A stretch of 64,000 bases of DNA from NCBI GenBank assembly GCA_026419785.1, contig JAODTK010005856.1, positions 186,001 to 250,000 on the forward strand, read 5' to 3'. Numbering within the stretch: position 1 is the first letter of the stretch; every line of letters begins with the position of its first letter. This DNA is from Sclerodactyla briareus. Its lineage: Eukaryota > Echinodermata > Holothuroidea > Dendrochirotida > Sclerodactylidae. The position numbers and the translations under genes were made by a program. Below the pieces are notes generated by a model. That model was not told where the DNA came from. It saw only the letters and a program-made list of their open reading frames with translations, and searched no databases. Positions 1 through 12,689 of this stretch are shown here, piece by piece.

Positions 1-2276
1 ATGAGTTGCTCTTGGTTTCTGACCAAATGAGGGGTGGGGGGCGTGGTGGGGGTTTTCGTATGGAGTATTAGATACTTCTTCTTAATGATTGCTCAAAAAG
101 CGGGGATATACACGTGCGAGTTTACCCGCCTATACACATGTGTCTAGTTAGCATGCGTTTTATTGGATATGGAGATGTAACTCCACGAAGTTCAAGGGTC
201 AAGCGGCCATTTTAGTATTCGTGTCGTTATCCGAGTTGGAGAATCGGAGTGGCGGTATTTTTTTCATATTTGAAAAAAAAAAATCAATATCTCAAAGTCA
301 CGGTATCATATTACAGTGCCTAGAAGAGGGCACTTATGGTGATTTATTTTTAGGCTTGTTCCAATTATTTCGCTGATCGAGGCGATTTATATCTTCTGAA
401 TTGAGCATGATAGAGACTCCTTTATTCCGCTCACATACAGGCAATCAAGGCAAAGAAGCAAAGTTCCAATCCATGATACAGTGTTTTCGAAGCTTCCAGA
501 CGAAGGATAACACTTTAGATTTATTTTTGGGCGTTCGTTAAAGTCGATACAGGGGGGGGGCGGGAGTGGGCACAATTTATTGTCGCGGAATGATTGATAT
601 TGTAGGGATAGCAGACAAGTGTTCCCGAGAACAACCTACAATTTGTGCGCCAGTTAACTTTGACGGTACAGTGTTGGTGTTGGACATGCGATCAATGCCT
701 TCACTGCAGCTAAAGGATACTACCCGAAGTACCAGCTGATGCGCACTGCTTGGGAGGTATTGCTAATTTGCTAGTCGTTTGAATTGAGCTATTTATCTTT
801 GTTATGGTCTGTGATTAGGCTTAGAGGATAGGTTAGCTTAGCCAGCCACACAGAAACGTCTTTAGTGCGCATCGTTGCGCATCGACCCTCTGAGTGAGTA
901 CAGAATGAGTCAAATCAGTGCTGACTGCACGCCATTCGTAAACAACAGAATCCGAGAATGCCAAACTGATAACCACCATCCACTCTGCTGAAAAATGGAC
1001 AATTGATACTTTTGTGCTAGTTGCACAAGATGGTTTCATTACATCCATGAAGTCAAGGGTTCATGTTACCGCTTTGCTTTTTTAACTAGCACATGGAAAA
1101 GAGGACACATCAAATACCCCAATACAAATTAGAGGTTATTAAATGTTGCCTTATTCAAAAAAATACTTCAATCTGAGAATTCGAGGAATCTGGGACAGTC
1201 ACGGGGGGGGGAACGATGCCGAGGCCCCCCGCCCACAGACTCTACGCGGTAAATAAAGCTGCATTTGCACCATGATAACAGAAAGACGCAAAAGGCGTAT
1301 TCACTTAGAAATTAAAGGAGGTTTTTTATATATGTAACGATCCTGTGGGTTTTTATTGGAATTCCATTTACCAGTTTGTTTGGATACAAGGATGTTCAAA
1401 GGTGCTGTCTTATTTTAGGCAAGCAGTGGTTCGCCCCGTGCAGTCACAGGGCGAAGTTTGCAATAGCTGATTGTGCTCGAGGACACTGAAATCGGCTGAA
1501 ATTTGAATCTGGGATGGATTTCGGGTTGTGTTCATAATTTATTTAGTAAATAGAAGTACCACAGTCCAGTCATGACCACTGACCATTAACGGGATGACGA
1601 GAATTCCAAAAGTGTATGAGAAATATCTCAAGTTCTGTTGCTCCTGCCAGCAAGAATATTTGGAACCTCGTGTGATATCAGGAAGTAGTAACGCACGAAG
1701 TCAAACGACAGTTGCTTTGCTATAAGTGCAAATCCAAGGTGTGAAATATATTACTGGACCAGTAATTAAAACTGGACACCAATCCTGTACAGGCATGAAT
1801 ACTTAAAGGGATCCGAGAATAGCAGTCTTACTTAGCTGAGGAAATTACTCATTCACAACTTCAGGAAACGGTTTTTCATATATTTCATGCCTGCTATGTG
1901 GCATTGTGACGTACTTTCCCCTGTGATGACGCCACTTTATATTAAAATCGCGTGCCAGTCAATTTTAAATCAGTATGCAAATCAGGAAGACCAATCCTTG
2001 GTATAAACGACTGTGAAGTGAGGAGGAAGGGTCTGTGGAGGGACCAGTGGCTACGCGTGTAGATTTGTAATAGTGATGGTCGAGGGGATTTTCCTTTGAT
2101 TGATGTTCTTATTGTCTTCCCCATGATGTCCAATGAGAGAAACCTTCATTATCATAGCCGAACACATGTGCAAGAGCACCAATAACGAACGAAATGAATC
2201 ACGCCAGGAAGATCGCTGGGAATCTCGTCACCGTGATATGGCCGCCGCCGCTGTTCAATCCGTTTGCCAGCAGTTC
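1..2276. other. No recognisable gene
   Basis: I read both strands and recognise no protein family, RNA gene or repeat copy. There is a G-run near 551-562 and another near 1203-1210, plus short A tracts. The minus-strand frame at 833-1048 has protein-like composition (71 codons) but no splice-site support or family resemblance, so it is not called. Confidence 0.5.
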
Positions 2277-2450
2277 AATGATAATGTAATAAAATGATGA
2301 TAATCATTAATGATGATAATAATAAGAATAATAAGAGAATAATATAATAATAATATATAAGTAATAATATAAAATAATATTCATATAATACGAGGTGTTT
2401 TATAGCGCACTATGCAAAGCTTCAGAGCGTTTCACAAAAAAGGAGGGGAG
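2277..2450 (+). repeat. AT-rich microsatellite-linked dispersed element, copy 1
   Basis: A TAA/ATA-rich tract (about 2277-2390) runs into TTTATAGCGCACTATGCAAAGC and then TTCAGAGCGTTTCAC. The same order, ATA tract then a CTATAGCACTTTATAC block then a GAAGCGCTTCACAG block, is present at 35.46 kb. Elements with an ATA microsatellite followed by a TATAGCGC-like block are a familiar class of short dispersed repeats in marine invertebrate genomes, from general knowledge. This copy is degraded and its 3' boundary is unclear. Confidence 0.55.
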
Positions 2451-5400
2451 GGAAATCAGAAAAGAGTTTATAGAGGTGTCGAGGGTGCGTAGAGGTTATA
2501 AAGGCGTCTTAACAGTACGCGGTGTTATTTGCGTATTCACTGGACGCCTATAAATACAGAAGAAAAACATGGAGAAGGTTGCATCCTCAATTATATATTT
2601 TTCGGATAAATATAATGTTGATAATTTAATTCAATAATAATTAAATAATTCGATACATTAGCCAAAACTATAGGAAAGATAGCCTCGAAGGGGAATTGTC
2701 GCATGCTGTCGTAGCAACTGGGGGGAAGGGACGAGAGGGGGCGTCGTTTTTGCATGACGTTACGACGAAAAAACCTCCTCAGTGTGAATCAGTATCAATA
2801 CGGTCAGACGGTATATCACTATAATATGTTCAAAGCCATAGCTCCGAATTGCGATCTTTCGGCTGCGATATCATGCAAACCGTGCACCCATTATCGGTTG
2901 AGTTCTGCGCCAGATATTGCCGTTTGAACTGTAAATAAGAAGACGAGATGAGACTGACCACTTGAATTGAGATTAGGGTTATGCGAATTATACGCTCGCT
3001 TCGCATCTATGCGATCTGCTGCCATCTAGATTAGAGTGATAGTTTGAACTTCCACAGGCAAACGGCACAGTCCATTATTCCTCGGGTGTTATGAGAAGAG
3101 ACGATTAAAACCTTTTTTTTTCATTGGGTGCGTACCGTTCGCATTCTGTGATTTCGTTTGTCAAATCCTTGTTCTCTGTTAATCATTATATACACTATAA
3201 TGTATTTAATCAGTTTGTGTATGGCCCTTATAATTATTCAGTGGTCTAATTCGATTATAAGATGGCCGTCTCGGTTTTTTGTTTGGACTTCGCACTTCAC
3301 GGACACTCGTAAATCTCCTCTTTCGAATTTGTTGTCAATAATAACAGAACATAGTTTCGAACTTTCATGAACTTCACGCGTTATGAATTTACTTACAAGA
3401 AGGGGATTGTACGCAGCGAGCTAGAATGTAGAATGTTTCTACTTGACAATTGATTGTGGAACGCATTTGCCTATCTGGAGCGTCACTCGACGTCAACGCC
3501 CTCGCTCCGCTGAGACGATGGTTTAAAAAGAGTGCACGCATTCACGTTAGAAAGTTAAAATTTAGGGTTTATGACATGTAGAGGTCATTAGGAACCATCA
3601 GGACACTAAGTATCGGGAAGTCTCTGCCGGTCGAAGACACGCGTGATCCTAACCAAACCATAACTGGGCCAAGATAGGCCCCTAACCTTATATCGTTTTG
3701 ACATTATTTTACGTCTCTAAAATCACGGGAGCCATTATGTGTTTTTGTATTTGTGGTGTTCTTGCTCTTTGTTTTTATTTTTTCCTGGAGGGGAAGGGAC
3801 CGGGAGGAACGGGAAAATCTTCTGGGGCAAGGGGTTTGTGTCAGCAGAAACAGTCATCTCCATTTGCTCAGTGGGCGAAGAAATTGTAGTCAAATCAGAC
3901 AACTCAAAAAAAAAAAAAACCCGAAACTGCCATTATGGTGTTCAAAATGAGCGGTAGGACATTTCCGGAAAAGAAACCATTCAGTGTCAATATCATACTG
4001 CCATCATGAATCCAGTCAATCATACGAACAATCCCACCATGGAACAATGCAACAAATAGAGTGTGGTACGTATGTGACTATACATTGCCAGGAGTTTCAG
4101 TATAGGGGACGCCAAAACAGTGGACCGTAACGATTGCCACCATCACTCGACCAGCTGAGGCTTGTGTGACTCATGGACAATTTCCTCGCATTTAAAGAAC
4201 GAACGAGAAATGAGACGAGAGCAATGAGCGGCCCCCACTCTATATGCTTGCATGATGTAGTACTAATGAAAAAACAAAAATATTGTTGGAACTGACAAGG
4301 AAACGCCACCCTCCGCAAGCCGAGTCCATGCAATGATGAAACGTGCAAGAACCCAAAACAAACTGACAGGCAAGGACATAAGGGCTTGCATATGCGGCAC
4401 TCCTTGTGAGAGGGCATCACCCAATATTTGAGAAATTCCCCAGAAATTGCATCCCACCCTTTCCAAATATGTTGTCGTTGAATAAAAGAGGGAGGGGCGG
4501 ATTATTCGCGAAAACGATTGCAAATACGGTTAATTTGAAAGCTTGATATGAATCAATATTTTTTTGTTTTTTCTAAAGTGAAGCCATGCAAATACAGGGG
4601 AACGTGTATTATAGTTGGTTCTTCACTGCCTATAATAGATTACACAAAAGCCAGCCCGCTAATATGTCATGTGATACACGAGGTAGGATTTCCACTGTTC
4701 AAGGACGGAGTACGTACCTGGGCAGTCAACTTTTCCTCCTTTCCCCAAATAATAATAAAAATCAGGCCCACCTGCCCAATAACAGTTAATCTTCACATAT
4801 CAGTCATGTTAAAAGGGCCAAAATAATACCTACGACATATTCCTAATACTTTTGAATTCAAAGGTTTTCCGAACGGTGGGAAGGCGTCCCAGACTTGCTG
4901 AATGAAGTCATAATACAGATACATGCTACGAGAGGGAGAACTATAAAGTGAAGTGAAAATCGGAAAACCAAACGGAGCGCCTGCGATATTGACTCTAATT
5001 GATAGCATTTAACGTATTCATTGGTGTGGCGGGAAGGGCGCATGCATTGGTAACCACCGTTGTGGGAGGTAGAGTGACGAAAGAAGAATTCTTAGAAGGG
5101 TAAACTTAGCACATGGACAAGCGTATATACGTTGCGTCTATCAACATATTTGTTGGCAAAGATGCAAATAACGAGGCATATGCTTATTGCATACTGACGA
5201 CCCCAGAATCACCCGACAATATACTGCTGATCAGGATACGTGAGGGTCCACGAAAAAAATGAAGGCACCTGCAGATACACGTGTGTGAGTTCATGTGCCA
5301 TTGAATAATGATTTACTGACTTAGACTGATCCATGGATCAATTAGATCCAACCAACTCAACTGAAATGAGCCACAAATCATCTAACGGCCCGATGCATAC

Positions 5401-8400
5401 TAAATTTGGATTGTGCAAAAATTACGGTCACCCTCACGTCCCAACAGAAGAAGCACATATTTAAAAACATGACGTCTTTCATTCATTTTTTGGGCGACGT
5501 TATACATAGCGATATTTTCGCGTTGAACAATATTTTACAAAATGTAATAAAGGGGGAATGAAATTGCGTGAACTGATTTGAGTGGATATCTGTAGCCTCG
5601 GGGGAAAGAAGGTAACACAGGTAGGGAAAGCCGGCCTACTTTAAAACCTTTTGAAGTGCCGGCCCTGTCTCACATGCAGTTCCTGAGGTTTAAATGCAAT
5701 TGCTTGGCCCCAGTCTCGTCAGAGGGCGAACTATACATTTGAATCACCACCCGTTTACGGGCATGTTATCTTGTACTGTTCCATCGGATGCCCATAAAAC
5801 TCTACTGTGTGTGTTTGGGCGTATACCTCTGTGAGTAGTCAAAACCGCGCTGGAGTTCTGTCGCCCTTCTCCCCCCGCAATAACGTTCCGATTGTTCACC
5901 TCCTCTTGGATCCATACAACGCATTTCTTATTATGCCCACAATTCAGCAGCGAATCCCCCGTTAATGTCCCTTCATGGTACACAGAGGAGTGGCATAATT
6001 ATAATCGCGCAAACTAGTTTGGCAATAAATAGCAAGAAGGAACCCCGTCGACGAAACCGAACAGAAGACACAGTGTCCAAGCTTGAGTATAGCTGTGGTA
6101 ACCTTCAGCGCTTTAATTCTATGTTCACATATAAAATTAGAAAGAAACATAATCGACAATGGGAGATAGCAGTATAAAAGTTTACTAGATGTATGCTTTG
6201 TGAAACGAATGTCTTAAATACCAAATTTGATCATTGTTTTTTTAAACAAAAATAATATTGTGGGTCAAATTCAACATGAAGCCGGCTAGATTTTAACGCG
6301 CTTAACTGTTAAATTGGCGTGGAATTTTGGATGTACTGAATTCTTCCGACAGTCATATTTTCAAATTCACTCAAACGCATACATGATTGAGAAAAATTCA
6401 ACTTAAGAAAAAAACGTTGACGTTGCTATTACCCCTGCTATCATAAGATTTCATGTATGCATACCATGCAATACAAGAACACCATTCGAATTAACTGTTC
6501 ATTGAACTCTCGATGTAACGCAACTGATATTATGATTGAACTGAATATTAAATTGCGTCCCCCTTCAAAATACGGCAGAATACTATGGCAAACCGAACAA
6601 CGCACCTCCGCAATATATCAATTTGAGGCGACTGGTAGAAGGGTTTACCTCTCTGAGATTTTTACAAGAAAAAGCCGGTACATTTTATAAATACAATTAT
6701 CGCAAATAAAGTTGTATATAAGCGTTTAATTTCCTCATTAGAACAATGTGTCACCATGCATGTCATTGTAACTTCTGATATGGTGAAATTCTGCACTGCC
6801 CTCTTATTTTATCGGATCGCTGGGTGTAACGTTGTAAAAAATCGGTTTTTGCGCGAATTAGTTGATTACTCAAACGTGGAGCGCAGCAGGCTACTCGAAG
6901 CTTCTCTATATTTGGCGAACCTTATTAGTCAATAAATCAGTCTGATGTTGCTACAACTTCAGCTTCCTAGATGAATATCCAGACAATTTAAGGCTCATGG
7001 CGAAATAACTGCATATAAAAGTCGAATGGTTTGCTGCTGTAATTCACGATAGCAACTTGTTCCCCAAAAACGCAACGCATCAGAACAGTATGTTTGTGTA
7101 TCAATTGAGTTATAGGCATGCCCTCTAACCAAAGGTAAAAAAAGCGGTATCCCAATGAATAGGACTAGAGGTCATTTTGCAGTTAGGGCCAGTAACATTG
7201 TTTGTTAGGGAAAATGGCTAAGGGACACTATCAACAATATCCTGAATAAAAACCACGTCGCATGTCTTTTACATTTCAACAACGACGCAGCCCCCCATTT
7301 CCCTTTCTGCAGGGGGAGTCCTAAACGCGGAAATTATCTTCAGATGGGGTGGGTTAGTTCAACTGCAACTGGACCTTCTCTTAAAAATATTAACGCTAGC
7401 TCCAGTGAAGTACTGTTTAACCTTCGATAAAAGAAACTACAACAACAAGGAAACAAAAACAGCAAAACTGGCTGAGGAAAATGATCTATTCGGGATAGAC
7501 TGGGCCGTGCAGTACGGTATCAATATACAATGAATCTTTTTTTTATGATGAATGAGTTGACTGGAAAATTGAGAATATGATGTCGACTTACGTTGTAGGT
7601 TGGACCTTCTTATGAGGTTTCGATGAAGGTATTCTGTGGGGCCACGAGCCCCTTCCTCCCCGTCGGCATCGTGGGAAAGGCTCTCAGGAATGGAGGTGAA
7701 GAATTATCCACATAGAATCCGTAAGAGTCGCTAGGCAAGTGACGTTTCAATACGAATCGATCCATCATCCCAGACTAACGCGCGGAGGAGGTCAACATTT
7801 ACAAATAGACATGACTCCTGAATGATGGTAATATCCGAAGAAAGCCGAAATAAATCGACCATGCTACTATGTGTTTAACGTTTGAGGCGACGGTGCGAAT
7901 TAGACCTCTATATTTATCCGGTATGACTTGCTGAAACACCGAGACCGTTTGACCATACACGCTCGCAACATCGACATTTCACGTCAGAGTGATATAGCTT
8001 AATACTTGCTCCTGTTTTCACATGGAAACCACTGATATACGGCGTCACCGAGTAGAAAACACGGAATGATTAACTTACTAGATCGCAAGCGCAGCTCGGC
8101 GTAGACACGATCACACACCTGCAAGCGGCCGCGACACGCGAATCTCTAGCTCCGAATGGCTCCCAGCAAGATAGATCTTGCTCGCTCACCACCGGGCTGC
8201 AATTTACGTGAAAATTTGCTCCGCGGAGGCAGAGTACACAATTGACGATTCGAGAGAGTTGGATACAGAGACAGGAGGATATCGGTGATTGGAAGAAGTC
8301 GCAGGCCGCCAGGAGGAATTATGATTATCATAATGATAAACTACGACATAGAGTACTCTAGCGCGGGGTGAAACGTCCCCGTTAAGTATTGACAACAAAC

Positions 8401-9654
8401 CGATAATGATCAATCCTTTACAGCGGCGGGAATTCCTCAGAAGGGTCATACCAGGCAGATAGGCATCGTGGCCTGGAGCTCATGAATTACTTGAGATCGA
8501 AGACAGCTATCGTCCTACGACGAGAGAAAAATATGCGTTTTGTTGTGGGGACTATTTTTGGTTTTGTGTAATCGAAATTTAATTTGACACGAATCTTCAC
8601 TAGCCTATATGGGGATACAACATTTGGACGGTTACCTATTGAAATTATAAATGACTAGTAGCGAGTCACACCGGCGTTGTATAGACGGGGGTTAACCAAA
8701 ACACATAACTCATAATAACAAGGAGATGGCCCTGGTCTGAACCAGTAAGCTAATGAATGAGTGAATCCTTTCCAAAATAACAGTAGGATTTATGCATGAA
8801 AACGTTTATTACCAGTTAGATATTGTGATCAGACTACGCATTTCCAACCAAGCAAGAGCAATTTAACCACCCATTAATCACAAGGAATCAGCTAATGCGC
8901 AATGCTTCGCGAAGATATTTTTTGATTGGCTATTGGTATTATTTTGTTGCAATTATATTCTTTGTTAGAGTTTGAGAGTAGAATTGGGGTCAGCGCAGTC
9001 AACCACAAAAAAAAATTCAGAACAGTGCGCCTCAACTCCAAGGATTTCGTGGTCTGAAATAAAATTACCTCCGATCTGTACAGACACATTAGGTATCTCA
9101 CATTGTAAGGAAGCTTTAAACTAACCTATAATTGGCCCCGGTATTCCTTATCAACCCAACATGCCATGTAGTCATGGTTGGCACACGGGGGATGATTATT
9201 ATACTCATCCTAAGGAAGCTGTCACAAATTTCACCAAGCAGGTGGTGCTTACCAACCGTACTTAAGGACATTTTCAGTGTTTCACTTCTGGTGATCACCT
9301 CAGATTACCTTGGACCTCTCTGCAAGGTTACTGTGCTACTCATCACTGACATACATACTAAGTAAGTATGAGCTTGATCTTTCAAGTAGCCATGCATGCG
9401 TTACCCATTTCTGACAAGAACGCAACTAGGCGTAGTGATTCCTTGCCAAAATCCAACCTCTGTAACAAAAGAATATTTTCAAGATCACCTAAAAACTGAA
9501 TATTTATTCTAAGCAGGCAAGTAGCAAATAACTCACCACACATCAATGCGTCCGGATTGTGCTGTTCTTGAATTTCAAGTAATACGTCCCTTCTTTCGGT
9601 CATTAACTACATGCAGGTAATAGCTTTTGCCTATAATCTCACTTTCCCGAATGG
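2451..9654. other. 7 kb without recognised genes or repeats
   Basis: No recognisable exon, RNA gene or transposon remnant was found. Low-complexity tracts occur at about 3900-3911 (A-run) and 3114-3121 (T-run); 8080-8150 is relatively GC-rich with several CpGs. Frames such as 4097-4420 minus (107 codons), 4263-4523 minus and 6457-6690 plus look like chance: no motif or splice context supports them. A stretch near 9420-9450 shares a ~25-base imperfect match (core GTAGTGATTCCTTG) with the tandem unit at 27.5 kb. Confidence 0.45.
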
Positions 9655-10868
9655 TAGGGGTTCCTATCCGCTAATGGGCCAGATCCAAAACCTCCGTGAA
9701 TGTTATGGACGGAACTCAGAGAAACAATGCCTCACAAAAAAATGTGTGAGACATTCCATTGGGTGGGGTGTCCATGGTGTGAGTAAGATGGGATCCCTCT
9801 ACAATATGACCAGAAAAAAATTAGTGAGGTTCCGCATAATTTGTTTGAATATGCAAATTAGGTGAGTGTTATGGACGGAATCAGGAAAATCATTATTTCT
9901 CATGAGACTTTTGTTAAGGTCATTGTTCTGTGAAGTGTTCAGGAATTAAAGATGAAAGGTACCTTGCATCAGAGGCATGGTACTTGTGCTTTACCATGCC
10001 ATGGGTTATAACCTGCACTGCACTTGCAGTAAACCCACCACCCCGGATCTAGACTTCTGCGTTATGGACTGAATTGTAACTATGGATGGAAGGTTTTGTC
10101 CCAATTTGGGATGAATTGTCAAATTGGTAAAATAATGTGATGAAGTCCTCTATTGACCAATATGATCCAAATTGTACCTTAAAATTGTAGTCAATATTAT
10201 AAGGGAAAGCGCTGCAACCCAAAACAAATAGTTATGGACGGAATGTTATGGACGGAAATGTGTGAGTTACATAGACTTGTGGATTGAATTCCTTCCGCAA
10301 CATAGTTTTTTGTTACAAGATTCCTATGCAAGCATTCTCAACACCAGATCCAGAAATCTTCACATGCTACACCAGTTCACTTTGTTGTAACACAACCCAG
10401 AACAAAAATTCCTGCCAGAAAATTCATTTTTGCTGCATAATGCATATTCGGTAGAGAAAACATACAGTGTAACATTTAGCAATTTTTGTACGAACAACTT
10501 CCATTCATGAACAAGTTAACTTCCAGTGAAAAATGAAAAATTTGAATCATAAGAAATTGTGAACAATTTTTGGGAACATTTGGCAGTTGGAATGATTAAG
10601 TAATAACAGCCTGTTACTGAGTCCCTGAGTTGAAATTCATCTCACAAAATGATGTTGAGGCTATGTTATGAAAAAAAAAATCCCTTTTGTCCACATCATG
10701 TTAAACCTGAACTCCATCATGCAATTGATCTGCATATAGTATTCAGAATATTAGAATTTTGTGGTACTTTTTGGTATACACAGTAGCACAAAACTGAGGT
10801 AGATCCAAATTAGATGTCCGAGCAATCAAACATCTACATCAAACCAAAACAGTAGGCCTAACATCAAT

Positions 10869-11051
10869 TCACAACATGGCCAAGTTTATTTCCTCTGTGA
10901 TAACTCTGTCACCAATACATTTCACCATCCTGGCTGTGATACCCACTTTGCTTCTCGAGTTGGGAAGTACTGGCTGCTCCTGTTTCCCTAAGATGTTCTC
11001 CAGTGGGATCCAGCATTTGTCTTCTCTTGATGGCAGAAAAATGTGCTTATT
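10869..11051 (-). CDS. Coding-like block, unidentified; last exon or transposon remnant
   Basis: On the minus strand an open frame of 60 codons reads from position 11051 to a TGA at 10869-10871. It is preceded by a plausible splice acceptor, CTTCTGTTAG, immediately upstream. The peptide begins NKHIFLPSREDKCWIPLENI and ends ITEEINLAML; composition is balanced and charged, unlike the surrounding AT-rich noise. I do not recognise the family. No polyadenylation signal was identified downstream. It lies in the middle of the GTTATGGACGGAA-marked element, so it could be a fragment of that element's own protein. The alternative is a captured or resident host exon. The acceptor and first codons also fall at the edge of a 209-bp duplication (second copy near 11252), which does not carry the coding part. 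Confidence 0.35.
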   Translation of the reverse strand, partial: NKHIFLPSREDKCWIPLENILGKQEQPVLPNSRSKVGITARMVKCIGDRVITEEINLAML

Positions 11052-11412
11052 CTAACAGAAGCTATGATATGATGGAATTCAATTAAATTCATGAACATCA
11101 GATTCAGAAAATGTTAACGGATCATCCATACTGAGTTTGGCAAAATCTTACCAAGTTGGAAATTGGAATAACTTATGTCAAAAATTGGGCACATAACACT
11201 GAGCAAACAGCATTGAATTGGTCCCAGGAGCTATGGTTTACTTGTTTCTTTGTGCTTTATTCTAACAGAAGCTATATATGATGGAATTCAATAAAATTCC
11301 TGAACATCAAACACATTAGATCCAGAAAATGTTAACAGACCATACCTAATTAGTTTGGCAAAATACTTACCAAGTTGGAAATTGGAATATATTATGCAAA
11401 TTAGGGGCACAT
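11043..11412 (+). repeat. Imperfect 209-bp tandem duplication
   Basis: The stretch starting at 11043 (TTCTAACAGAAGCTAT, then GATGGAATTCAAT, AGAAAATGTTAAC, ACCAAGTTGGAAATTGGAAT) is repeated from 11252 with small indels. The period is about 209 bases. Both copies run into an ATGCAAATTAG-type motif that begins the next repeat family. Confidence 0.75.
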
Positions 11413-11960
11413 ACAATGACCTCTACTGACTGACCCCGAGCTGTAACCTTCAAAATGATCAGAATCAAAGTTGGATCACATCTACTCCAATTTTCTGAAA
11501 ATCCAACGCACTTCCAAAAATTGCATGAAATATGCAAATTAGACACATTAAATGACCTCAGTGACCCCGACTCCACTTTTAAATTCCTTGGGAACCATGG
11601 TAGACCACATTCACCGAGTTTTGTAAAAATCCGCAGACTTGAAAAATTTGCATAAATCATACAAATTAGACTCCTCAATTAGCATATTTTAGACAAAATC
11701 TGATCAGTCATTACCTGTTACTCCAGGGTACCTTCATGCCAATCTACATCACTGTAGCACATACGGTTCTTGCGTAATCTTGCTAACAAGCTTAAACAAT
11801 AAATTACATAAATAAGATAATTAACCCAATGCAATTAATGATGACTTGCTGCCCCAAAATCAAATCAGATCGTGTACACCCAACCCCGGTGCTACACACA
11901 AACTTTTGTCATAAGCGGCCTCCGGTTTTGTGAGAATCTGCTAACGAGGAAGACATACCA
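11413..11960 (+). repeat. Dispersed repeat family with ATGCAAATTAG periodicity, copy 1
   Basis: About three imperfect units of roughly 110 bases contain ATGCAAATTAGACAC, AATGACCTCAGTGACCCCGA and GGTAGACCACATTCACCGAG. They lead into CTTGCTAACAAGCTTAAACA, ATTACATAA and CACCCAACCCCGGTGCTACA, ending at GAATCTGCTAACGAG near 11947. The same order of blocks occurs at 21.37-21.79 kb and 45.69-46.07 kb, and partly at 16.9-17.06 kb. The open frames inside (11367-11678 minus, 11455-11655 plus) follow the repeat period and are not called as genes. Confidence 0.7.
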
Positions 11961-12689
11961 CACAAACCCAAAGTGCCCACTAAGTCTCTTCCTGAATTTT
12001 CATTCAGACCGGGACAAAAAAAGATGGTTGTCATGGGAACAAATGACCTACTACAAGAAAAGTTCTGTTCTGTTTCACTGATTGTGTTCATTCCTCTATC
12101 ATGGGTAGTCATTACAGCCTCACACTATTCACATGACAAACCTGCTGTGCCGACACTGTTCCTCTCCAAATACAGCTGATTCCATCCATTACATTTGTTT
12201 CCGTTCATAACGTTACCCTATTCCGTCCATAACACACTATTCGTGCCACCTCAGCCGGACATGTGGGCAAAAATTTGGTTGTGTTCTGTCAAATTAGACT
12301 CATGGCACTGTTAACCTTCAGAAGATCCATGCTGAGTTTCATCTCTCAATTGAACTTTGTAAATGCCACGAGATTAACAAATTGGGGGTTAGCGTTATGG
12401 ACGGAATTTCACATAATTAAACTAATTAGCATATGAATTAGGAAAGCAGTTTTTACATCTCCCACAAACTGTAATGTAAAGACCAATATTCTAAATAATA
12501 ATCCAGGCACAGATTTTTGTGAAACTCTTCATTCCCAACAAAGCAGTGCCATAATGTGATGTTTTTTCCGTCCATAACGTTGGTTCTGGGATACTGCCCC
12601 TTTAACGAGCCAAAAACTCATAACGAACGGCCAGAACAATTTGAAAAAGTAGCTAGGTAGCCTGAAATGGTATTATTTTTGTGCAAAGC

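Larger units (their letters stand above)
9655..12606. mobile_element. Possible DNA transposon marked by repeated 13-mer GTTATGGACGGAA
   Basis: The 13-mer GTTATGGACGGAA or a one-base variant occurs on the plus strand at 9702, 9868, 10061 (variant), 10231, 10245 and 12394, and reverse-complemented at 12199 (variant), 12221 and 12567. It was not noticed elsewhere in the window. The first and last copies point inward. Just outside them are similar inverted stretches: AGGGGTTCCTATCC near 9655 on the left, and AGGGGCAGTATCCC (read on the minus strand) ending at about 12601 on the right, where it abuts TTAA (12602-12605). A left TTAA is not intact. Multiple subterminal copies of a short motif suggest transposase-binding repeats of a cut-and-paste element; TTAA targets are known for piggyBac and Kolobok families. 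The interior also holds other repeats (11.0-11.96 kb), so nesting is likely. Ends are tentative. Confidence 0.4.

Noticed and set aside
4097..4523. Two overlapping minus-strand frames of 107 and 86 codons with an acceptor-like TTTTGTTTTTTCATTAG between them
   Set aside because: No recognisable domain, and neither frame has a plausible donor; composition is typical of chance frames.
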